In this document: in pieces, positions 55,414 through 62,092 of the stretch
How positions within the stretch are numbered: the stretch's first letter is position 1
Layout: each line of letters opens with the position of its first letter
Source of the DNA: Nitrospira moscoviensis
Lineage (GTDB): Bacteria; Nitrospirota; Nitrospiria; Nitrospirales; Nitrospiraceae
Length of the DNA: 64,000 bases
Reading direction: 5' to 3'
Assembly (NCBI RefSeq): GCF_001273775.1
Contig: NZ_CP011801.1
Span: 620,001 to 684,000 of the forward strand
Notes under the pieces: generated by a model
Seen by the model: the letters and a program-made list of their open reading frames with translations, nothing else
Told to the model about the DNA's origin: nothing
The model's database searches: none
Program-made: the position numbers and the translations under genes

Positions 55414-56406
55414 ATGATACGAAGCAGAATCCTGGGAACCGGCAGCTATTTGCCAGAGCGGGTGATCTCTAATGAGGAGGTCGCCCGCCCTCTGGGGCTT
55501 GCCCCGGATCGAATCCACCGGCTGACGGGCATCCATGAACGGCGCCGGGCCGCCCCCGATGAAGCTCCCTCCGATATGGCGGCGGCCGCCGGACTACGGG
55601 CGCTGCAAGCGGCCGAGTGCGGCGCATCCGCGATCGACGCCATCGTGCTCTCCACCACGTCGCCCGATATGGCCTTCCCCTCGACGGCCTGTCATGTGCA
55701 GCGGAGGTTGGGGTGTCGCGGGGTGGGGGCCTTCGACGTGGCCGCTTCTTGCTCGGGGTTTCTATATGCGCTTTCGATGGCGGACGCGATGATCCGCAGC
55801 GGACAGGCCGCCACCTGTCTGGTGGCGGCGGCGGAAGTCAAGTCCCGGTCTATGGATCCGACCGATGGCGCGACCGCCATGTTATTCGGCGATGGAGCGG
55901 GAGCGGTCGTGCTTCGTGGCGAGAAGGCCGACTCTCCACGGGCGTCCGGCATTCTGGGGATTCGATTGTACGCGGACGGGTCGCAACATGAACTCATCCG
56001 AGTCTCCGCCGGAGGCTCCCGGCGGCCGGCCAGCCAAGAGACCCTCGCCGCCGGCGCCCATGCGCTCCGCATGCAGGGCGCTCCCTTGTTCCGGGTCGCG
56101 ATCCGACGGATTGAGCAGGCTGTGCACGACACGCTGAAGGAGTTCGGCGTGCGCCTCGAAGAGCTTGCGCAGGTGGTCCTGCATCAGGCCAACGGCCGTA
56201 TCTTGGCTCAAGTCGCCGAACGCCTCGGCGTGCCGCCTGACCGGCTCGCGTCCGTGATCGATCGGTATGGCAATACCTCGTCGGCCTCGCTCCCCATCGC
56301 GCTGGATGCAGCGGTGCGCGGAGGCAAGGCGGCGGCCGGCGACCTGGTGCTGCTGGGCAGCTTCGGGGGAGGCCTGACCTGGGCGGCCGGGTTGGTGCGG
56401 TGGTAG
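55414..56406 (+). CDS. FabH-like 3-oxoacyl-ACP synthase III, second copy
   Basis: A 330-aa KAS III paralogue of the enzyme at 4743. The triad is intact: Cys in DVAASCSGF, His in VLHQANGR, Asn in RYGNTSSAS. The start MIRSRILGTGSYLPERV (ATG 55414) matches the family; no strong ribosome binding site is seen. It stands alone, away from the fab cluster. It may use another primer (branched or longer acyl-CoA) or act in a specialised pathway. Confidence 0.9.
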   Translation: MIRSRILGTGSYLPERVISNEEVARPLGLAPDRIHRLTGIHERRRAAPDEAPSDMAAAAGLRALQAAECGASAIDAIVLSTTSPDMAFPSTACHVQRRLGCRGVGAFDVAASCSGFLYALSMADAMIRSGQAATCLVAAAEVKSRSMDPTDGATAMLFGDGAGAVVLRGEKADSPRASGILGIRLYADGSQHELIRVSAGGSRRPASQETLAAGAHALRMQGAPLFRVAIRRIEQAVHDTLKEFGVRLEELAQVVLHQANGRILAQVAERLGVPPDRLASVIDRYGNTSSASLPIALDAAVRGGKAAAGDLVLLGSFGGGLTWAAGLVRW

Positions 56407-56414
56407 GGGCGAGT

Positions 56415-56432
56415 CTGTAATCCGGCTGTAAC
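56415..56432 (+). promoter_or_regulatory. Pho box before the DUF47-pit operon
   Basis: CTGTAAT (56415-56421), four bases, CTGTAAC (56426-56432): two direct repeats with an 11-bp period, as in PhoB sites (CTGTCAT-N4-CTGTCAT). The PhoB and PhoR genes lie 2 kb downstream. It is 48 nt before the DUF47 start. Confidence 0.7.
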
Positions 56433-56479
56433 ACCGGCATGCGACAAGAGCGGCGGGTCCCGGCCAAGGAGTTTCGAGC

Positions 56480-57100
56480 GTGATGTTCGGCTTGATCCCG
56501 AAAGAGGAAGCGTTCTTCGAGCTGTTCAAAAAGGCGGCTCACAACATGATCGAAGGCAGCCGCCTGTTGAAGGACATGATGGAAGACTTCCGCGATCCGG
56601 CGGACAAGGCGAAACGGATCAAGGAGGTCGAGCATGTCGGAGACGGCATCACGCACGACATCGCGACCCGGTTGAATCAGACTTTCATCACGCCGATCGA
56701 CCGCGAAGACATTCACGATCTGGCGAGCGCGCTCGACGACATTCTGGACGCGGTCGAGGCCGTCGCCGACCGGTTCGTGATCTACAAAATCACCAGGCCG
56801 ACCGATTCGGCCATCCGGCTGGCCGATATTCTCTATCGCGCGTCGGTCGCCGTCGGCCGCGGCGTCGATCGCGTCAATCTCTCGCACGCCCAGATCAACG
56901 AATGCAGCGTCGAGGTGAACAGCCTGGAGAACGAGGCGGACCGCGTGTCGCGCGACGCGATCTCGGGGCTCTTTGAAAAAGAAACCGACCCCATCGCGGT
57001 GATCAAGTGGAAAGAGATCTACGAAACATTCGAGGCGGGCACCGACCGCTGCGAGGACGTCGCCAATATTCTGGAGCGCATCGTCCTGAAACACCACTGA
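56480..57100 (+). CDS. DUF47 (PhoU-like) protein
   Basis: A 206-aa helical protein of the DUF47 family, partner of Pit-type phosphate transporters. Conserved acidic helices include IKEVEHVGDGITHDIATRLNQTFITPIDREDIHDLASALDDILD (about residues 47-90). The family resembles PhoU and binds metals. GTG 56480 sits 8 nt behind AAGGAG; ATG 56483 is the alternative. It precedes pit and lies behind a Pho box. Confidence 0.92.
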   Translation: MMFGLIPKEEAFFELFKKAAHNMIEGSRLLKDMMEDFRDPADKAKRIKEVEHVGDGITHDIATRLNQTFITPIDREDIHDLASALDDILDAVEAVADRFVIYKITRPTDSAIRLADILYRASVAVGRGVDRVNLSHAQINECSVEVNSLENEADRVSRDAISGLFEKETDPIAVIKWKEIYETFEAGTDRCEDVANILERIVLKHH

Positions 57101-57106
57101 ACCCGC

Positions 57107-57213
57107 AGTGATGCGTGATGGGTGAACAGTGATGAGAGGAACCGAGTGCATGTCCGACACGCTTCCGAATTCCGCTTCATCACTCATCACGCATCACGCG
57201 TCACGCATCACAC
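57107..57213 (+). repeat. Word hairpin (TGATGCG/CATCACGC) between DUF47 and pit
   Basis: The left arm (57107-57138) consists of GTGATGCGTGATGGGTGA. The right arm (57176-57213) is TCATCACTCATCACGCATC and TCACGCATCACAC. The arms are complementary over about 20 bp, loop about 38 nt. It fills the 119-nt gap to pit. Confidence 0.7.
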
Positions 57214-57219
57214 TATCCC

Positions 57220-58212
57220 ATGCCTGACCTCGCCGGACTCCTTCTCCTCACGGTCGTGCTGGCGCTCCTGTTCGATTTCTCCAACGGGTGGCACGATTGC
57301 GCGAACGCGGTGGCGACGGTGGTTTCGACGCGCGTGCTGAGCCCGCTGGCCGCGGTCGTCCTGGCGGGCGCGCTCAACGTGGCGGGAGCCTTTTTCTCCA
57401 CCGCCGTGGCCAAGATGATCGGCGGGGGGATCGTCTTCCCCGACGCCATTACCAATCACGTGGTCGCCTCCGCGCTGGCCGGCGCCATCTTGTGGAATCT
57501 CTTCACCCTGATCCTGGGGCTCCCCACCAGCTCCTCGCATGCTTTGATCGGCGGCTTGGTCGGCGCGGCCGTCGCGCACGGGGGCTGGTCGGTCGTGCAG
57601 TTCAAGGGGTTGCGCGCGATTCTGGAGGCCATGATTCTGTCGCCGCTGTTCGGCTTCGGCGTCGGCTTTCTCATCATGCTGGGCGTGAGTTGGGTGTTCT
57701 TCCGGGTGCCGCGGGGCATCGCGACCAAGATCTTCAGCCGCCTCCAATTGGTCTCCGCGAGTTTCATGGCCTTCAGTCACGGGGCCAACGACGCGCAAAA
57801 GGCCATGGGCATCATTACGCTGGCGCTCGTGGCATCCGGACAGCTGTCCACCGCCGAGGTGCCCACATGGGTCATTGTGGCCTGCGCGCTGGCGATGGGC
57901 CTGGGCACGGTCGTCGGCGGGTGGCGGATCATGCGCACGCTGGGCATGCGCATCGTGAAACTGGAGCCGGTGCACGGGTTTGCGGCGGAGACGGGGGCGG
58001 CGAGCGTCTTATTGTTCACGGCGCATTTCGGCCTGCCGGTGAGCACGACGCACACGATCACGTCGTCCATCCTGGGCGTCGGAGCGACGCAGCGGCTGTC
58101 GGCGGTGCGCTGGGGCGTGACGACGAAAATTCTGTCCGCCTGGATTTTTACCTTTCCGGGAGCCGGCTTGCTGGGAGCGGGGGTTTACGCGGTGTTGGTC
58201 TCGGTGAGTTGA
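57220..58212 (+). CDS. pit: Inorganic phosphate transporter, PiT family
   Basis: A 330-aa protein with about ten membrane helices. PiT signatures: FDFSNGWHDCANAVATVVSTRVLSP (about residues 18-43) and FSHGANDAQKAMGIITLAL. It imports phosphate, probably as a metal complex, with H+ or Na+. The repeat ends 7 nt before the ATG, so no Shine-Dalgarno sequence is visible. Its 3' end overlaps the convergent phoR by 28 nt. Confidence 0.95.
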   Translation: MPDLAGLLLLTVVLALLFDFSNGWHDCANAVATVVSTRVLSPLAAVVLAGALNVAGAFFSTAVAKMIGGGIVFPDAITNHVVASALAGAILWNLFTLILGLPTSSSHALIGGLVGAAVAHGGWSVVQFKGLRAILEAMILSPLFGFGVGFLIMLGVSWVFFRVPRGIATKIFSRLQLVSASFMAFSHGANDAQKAMGIITLALVASGQLSTAEVPTWVIVACALAMGLGTVVGGWRIMRTLGMRIVKLEPVHGFAAETGAASVLLFTAHFGLPVSTTHTITSSILGVGATQRLSAVRWGVTTKILSAWIFTFPGAGLLGAGVYAVLVSVS

Positions 58213-60041
58213 GCGGCGAGGCGTGATGGATGTCGAAGCGGCAGCCGCACCACAAAGCGGCTGCCTTGCGGCTGCCGGCCTTCCACCCATACCTGCCCTC
58301 CGTGTCCCTCCACGATGTGCTTGACGATCGCGAGCCCCAGTCCCGTCCCGCCCAGCTCGCGCGAGCGGGCTTTGTCCACGCGATAGAAGCGTTCGAACAC
58401 CCGCGGCCGGTCCTGCTCGGGAATGCCGATCCCGGTATCGCTGACGCTCAGCTCCAAGGCCCGATGCTCCGGTAAGGCCCGCGCCGGCTCAGGCACCAGG
58501 CGCGCCGCGACCGTGATCATCCCCCGCTCGGGCGTGTACTTCACGGCATTATCCAGCAGGTTCGTCAGCACTTGGACCAGCCGGTCTTCGTCGCCGGCGA
58601 TCGGCGGCAGCCGGTCGTCCAACTCGGTCACCAGCCGATGCCCCTTCTTGTCGGCGATGGGCTTGATCATGGACAACGTGCGCTCGACCACGCTGCGAAT
58701 GTCGAGGGGATCTTGCTTGAACGACACCCGGCCGGACTCGATTTTTGACAGCTCCAGCAAGTCTTCGAGAATGAGGTTCAGCCGGTCGCTTTGCTTGAGA
58801 ATGATGTCCAGGAACTTGTTGAGCGCCTCGGGGTCGTCCTTCGCGCCGTCCAGGAGGGCTTCGACGTAGCCTTTGATCGATGTGAGCGGGGTGCGCAGCT
58901 CGTGCGACACGTTCGCGACGAAGTCTTTGCGGATTTTTTCCAGGCGGCGCAATTCCGTGATGTCGTGGAACACCAGCACGGCGAAGGCCTCGTTTTCGCG
59001 CTCGCCGCCGGCCACCGAGGCTTCGATGTGCAGGCAGCGGCCGCTGGGGGGCAGCAGGATTTCATCTTCGCGATTGGTGCGTGTCGCCAGAATCGCCGAC
59101 ACCAGCTCGTTCAATCGCTCGTGTGGAAACACCTCGGCGCAGGAACGCCCCCGCGCCTCCGCCCGGGTGACGCCAAACATCCGTTCGAGCGCCGGATTCA
59201 CCTGCAGCACGTGGCCGCGATAGTCCAGGACCATCACGCCCTCCACCATGGACGTCAACATGGCGAGCAGCTGTGCCCGGTCTTCGGACAGTTCCGCGAT
59301 CTTCGCATGGAGCTGGTCCGCCATGTCGTTCAAGGTGGCGGCGAGGAGGCCGACCTCGTCGTGCGCGTCGGTGGCGATGCGGATGGTCCGCTCGCCGGCG
59401 GCGAGCTGTTGCGCCGCCCGCGCGATGTTCGAAAGCGGACGCGTCAAGCTGCGTGCGAGCCACACGCTCAATGAGACCGCCACGCCGAACGCGGCACCCA
59501 ATGCGAGGATGAGGTTTTGCTGCAGCTTGGCGACTTCCCGGTCCAACAGGGTCATCGGAAGACCGGCGCGTACAAAGACCGGCGGCGCCCCGGCCGGCCT
59601 GCTCATCGCGACCGCGCGATACATGGTCCGTTCGCCGGTGGTCTGGCTCGCCCTGATATCCTGCCCTTGTCCCGTCGCCGCCGCCTGCTGGATTTCCGGC
59701 CGCGAGAGATGGTTTTCCACGGCGGGGAGATCGGCCTCCCGCACCGCGCTGTCGGCCAGAACGGTCCCGTCGGCCGCTACGACGGTCACGCGCGCGGACG
59801 CCCGTTCGGCGAGCTCGCGCGCGACCGCTTGGAGCGTCGATCGTTCCGGCGGCGACGAGGCCTCGAACAGCGGCCGGAGCCCGAAGTCGACCAACTTGGT
59901 TCTTGCGTCGAGCACCTCACTGAGCTGAGCGATCTCCTGCTGCTGGAGCGATTGAATGGCGAGGATGCCGGCCAAGACCAGGCCGCAGGCCACCGCGACG
60001 AGTGTGGCGAGGGTGACTTTCCAGCGGATGGAGAGGGTCAT
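58185..60041 (-). CDS. phoR: Phosphate regulon sensor histidine kinase PhoR
   Basis: A 618-aa sensor kinase. Two membrane helices (about residues 9-30 and 180-200) bracket a periplasmic sensor of about 150 residues. HAMP, PAS (VMVLDYRGHVLQVNPALERMFG) and HisKA (FVANVSHELRTPLTSIKGY, phospho-His) follow, then HATPase (NLLDNAVKYTP, DTGIGIPEQDRPRVFERFYR). It phosphorylates PhoB, encoded upstream. The large periplasmic domain is unlike E. coli PhoR. Assignment as PhoR rests on phoB and the Pho-box operon next to it. Confidence 0.88.
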   Translation of the reverse strand: MTLSIRWKVTLATLVAVACGLVLAGILAIQSLQQQEIAQLSEVLDARTKLVDFGLRPLFEASSPPERSTLQAVARELAERASARVTVVAADGTVLADSAVREADLPAVENHLSRPEIQQAAATGQGQDIRASQTTGERTMYRAVAMSRPAGAPPVFVRAGLPMTLLDREVAKLQQNLILALGAAFGVAVSLSVWLARSLTRPLSNIARAAQQLAAGERTIRIATDAHDEVGLLAATLNDMADQLHAKIAELSEDRAQLLAMLTSMVEGVMVLDYRGHVLQVNPALERMFGVTRAEARGRSCAEVFPHERLNELVSAILATRTNREDEILLPPSGRCLHIEASVAGGERENEAFAVLVFHDITELRRLEKIRKDFVANVSHELRTPLTSIKGYVEALLDGAKDDPEALNKFLDIILKQSDRLNLILEDLLELSKIESGRVSFKQDPLDIRSVVERTLSMIKPIADKKGHRLVTELDDRLPPIAGDEDRLVQVLTNLLDNAVKYTPERGMITVAARLVPEPARALPEHRALELSVSDTGIGIPEQDRPRVFERFYRVDKARSRELGGTGLGLAIVKHIVEGHGGQVWVEGRQPQGSRFVVRLPLRHPSRLAAQLTETNTA

Positions 60042-60141
60042 GGATCAGTGATGGGTAATGGGTGATGAGTGATGAGGTGAAAAGTCGGTCGCCATCCGTC
60101 TCCGGTCAGCATCCCATCACTCATCACTGATCACTCATCAC
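60042..60141 (+). repeat. Word hairpin (TGATGAG family) between phoR and phoB
   Basis: The left arm (60042-60077) is CAGTGATGGGTAATGGGTGATGAGTGATGAGG. The right arm (60111-60141) is CCCATCACTCATCACTGATC and CTCATCACA. It spans the whole gap between the genes, starts at the phoR initiation codon, and encodes the last five residues and stop of phoB. Confidence 0.72.
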
Positions 60142-60834
60142 ATCTTTTAATTTGTATCCCAGCGATTTGACCGACACGATGGCGTCCTCCAGTAGCGGGA
60201 GCTTTTGCTTGAGCCGGCGGATATGGACGTCGACCGTGCGGGTCGTTCCGTAATAGTCGTATCCCCAGACGGCGTTCAGAAGGACTTCGCGGGTGAGCAC
60301 CCGCCCTTGATGTTTGAGCAGATGCTCGAGCAGGCCGAATTCCTTCGCCGTCAGCACCATCTCCTCCTTGCCGAGCCGAACCTCGTGGCGGGCCAGATTC
60401 ATCGTCAGGGGACCGTAGTGGTACCGCGTCGTGTCGGCGGCGGGGGTCCGCTCCACCCGCCGGAGGAGGGCTTTGACCCGGGCCACCAGGGCCTTGGGGC
60501 TGAACGGCTTGGTGACATAGTCGTCCGCGCCGAGTTCCAGGCCGATGATCGTGTCCGATTCCTCGGCTTTGGCCGTCAACATGATGATCGGCAGCATGGC
60601 GGTGTCGGGGTGGGAACGGAGGCGCTTGCAGACTTCGAGGCCGTCCAGCTCGGGCAACATCAAATCCAGCACGACCAGATCCGGCCTCTCTCCTTTGACC
60701 TGCGCCAGCCCCTCCGCGCCGGTCATCGCCGTGACGGTTCGGAAGCCCTCTTTCTCCAAGTACAGTTTGACGAGTTGCAGGATGTCCTTCTCGTCTTCGA
60801 CGATGAGGATTTTTTTGGGGCTGGAAGCCGACAT
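60124..60834 (-). CDS. phoB: Phosphate regulon response regulator PhoB
   Basis: A 236-aa OmpR/PhoB-type regulator. Receiver domain with acidic pocket ED (residues 13-14), phospho-acceptor Asp57 in VVLDLMLPELDG, and Lys in YVTKPFSPKAL. Winged-helix DNA-binding domain: LTAKEFGLLEHLLKHQGRVLTREVLLNAVWGYDYYG, then RTVDVHIRRLKQKL. The C-terminus VMSDQ is written by the intergenic repeat. The start lies only about 5 nt behind a predicted transcript start. Confidence 0.93.
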   Translation of the reverse strand: MSASSPKKILIVEDEKDILQLVKLYLEKEGFRTVTAMTGAEGLAQVKGERPDLVVLDLMLPELDGLEVCKRLRSHPDTAMLPIIMLTAKAEESDTIIGLELGADDYVTKPFSPKALVARVKALLRRVERTPAADTTRYHYGPLTMNLARHEVRLGKEEMVLTAKEFGLLEHLLKHQGRVLTREVLLNAVWGYDYYGTTRTVDVHIRRLKQKLPLLEDAIVSVKSLGYKLKDVMSDQ

Positions 60835-60845
60835 GGATGGCGCAC

Positions 60846-60874
60846 AGCGTACGGAGCAGGGGACAGCCTGTCAA
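60846..60874 (-). promoter_or_regulatory. Promoter of phoB-phoR
   Basis: On the minus strand TTGACA (60874-60869), 17 nt, TACGCT (60851-60846). It predicts a start about 5 nt before the phoB ATG. A partial CTGTC motif lies in the spacer; a full Pho box was not seen. Confidence 0.45.
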
Positions 60875-60919
60875 GCGGACGCTACGGCTCATCGAATCGC
60901 CGTCAAGAGGCCAATTCTA

Positions 60920-60949
60920 TTGACGGGGCCCGCCGCTCTCACGTAAGGT
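60920..60949 (+). promoter_or_regulatory. Promoter of ispH
   Basis: TTGACG (60920-60925), 18 nt, TAAGGT (60944-60949), the same form as the folD promoter. Confidence 0.6.
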
Positions 60950-60999
60950 GAACCACGACGGCACTCGGGCGCGTGACCCGAGGGCTGCGTGAAGGAGCC

Positions 61000-61950
61000 A
61001 TGACGACTATGAAGATCTATCTCGCCAATCCTCGGGGGTTTTGCGCCGGTGTGGACCGGGCGATCGATATCGTGGACCTCTCGTTAAAGAAGTACGGCGC
61101 GCCGATTTATGTGCGCCATGAAATCGTCCATAGCCGCCATGTGGTGAATTCCCTCCGCCAAAAAGGCGCAGTCTTCGTGGAGGAGCTCAGCGAAGTGCCC
61201 GAAGGATCAGTGGTGATCTTCAGCGCCCACGGAGTGGCCAAGTCGGTCTGGGAGGAAGCCCGGCAGCGACGGTTGCACGTGATCGATGCCACGTGCCCGC
61301 TGGTCATCAAGGTCCATAATGAAGTGAACCGGGACTATACCCAGGGGTACGAGTTGATCTTGATCGGCCATGCCGGCCACCCGGAGGTGATTGGCACGTT
61401 GGGCCAGATTCCCGACAAGTTCCACCTCGTCTCCTCCGTGGAGGATGTCGAGAAGCTGCATGTGGACAATACGCTGAATCTCTCCTACGTGACGCAGACT
61501 ACGCTCAGCGTCGACGAATGCCGCGATATCGTGGGGGCGCTGCATCAGCGGTTCCCCAACATCAAAGGCCCCCATCAGGAAGACATCTGCTACGCGACGC
61601 AAAACCGCCAGAACGCCGTGAAGGAGTTGTCGCGCCTGGTGGATGTGATCCTCGTCATCGGCTCGCCGAACAGCTCCAATTCCAACCGCCTCCGTGAGTT
61701 GGGAGAGCAGTGCGGCATTCCCTCCTACCTGATCGACTCGGCCAACGATATCAATCCGGCCTGGCTGAAAGGCGCCAGGGCGGTCGGTATCGCAGCCGGC
61801 GCCTCGGCTCCTGAAGTCCTCGTCACCGAAGTGGTGGCCTCCCTGAAGGCCGCCGAGCCCTCGGACGTCGAAGAGCTGACGGTCATTGAAGAGGACGTGG
61901 AATTCCTCCTGCCGAAAGAGCTCGTCCAAATCGAGCCGGCTGTCCGGTAA
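61000..61950 (+). CDS. ispH: 4-hydroxy-3-methylbut-2-enyl diphosphate reductase
   Basis: A 316-aa IspH (LytB), last enzyme of the MEP isoprenoid pathway, needing a [4Fe-4S] cluster. The three Cys ligands are in [29 protein letters not shown] and, by position, [29 protein letters not shown] and [14 protein letters not shown] carry substrate-binding residues. ATG 61000 follows GAAGGAG by 3 nt; ATG 61009 is also possible. A small hairpin begins in its stop codon. Confidence 0.95.
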   Translation: MTTMKIYLANPRGFCAGVDRAIDIVDLSLKKYGAPIYVRHEIVHSRHVVNSLRQKGAVFVEELSEVPEGSVVIFSAHGVAKSVWEEARQRRLHVIDATCPLVIKVHNEVNRDYTQGYELILIGHAGHPEVIGTLGQIPDKFHLVSSVEDVEKLHVDNTLNLSYVTQTTLSVDECRDIVGALHQRFPNIKGPHQEDICYATQNRQNAVKELSRLVDVILVIGSPNSSNSNRLRELGEQCGIPSYLIDSANDINPAWLKGARAVGIAAGASAPEVLVTEVVASLKAAEPSDVEELTVIEEDVEFLLPKELVQIEPAVR

Positions 61951-61971
61951 TCCCTACATCTAGTAGGGATT
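61949..61971 (+). terminator. Hairpin at the end of ispH
   Basis: AATCCCTAC (61949-61957) pairs with GTAGGGATT (61963-61971) around ATCTA. It begins within the stop codon. No T-tract follows directly, so it may be a weak terminator or a 3'-end stabiliser. Confidence 0.45.
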
Positions 61972-62004
61972 AGTCAAGCTGTCCCCCACATCCTGTATTT
62001 TCTT

Positions 62005-62033
62005 TTGATTTCTGTTTTTCGCTGTGCTACAAA
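62005..62033 (+). promoter_or_regulatory. Promoter of smc
   Basis: TTGATT (62005-62010), 17 nt, TACAAA (62028-62033) in an AT-rich stretch, about 60 nt before the smc start. Confidence 0.55.
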
Positions 62034-62092
62034 CCCGCCCAGCGTTTTTAGACGTCCTTCCATAGGCATAGCCGCGCAAAGAAGGTGAACTG

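Noticed and set aside
60042-60141. CRISPR-like look of the repeated CATCACTCATCAC blocks
   Set aside because: Units are about seven bases, directly tandem, with a complementary array beside them; no spacers and no cas genes.
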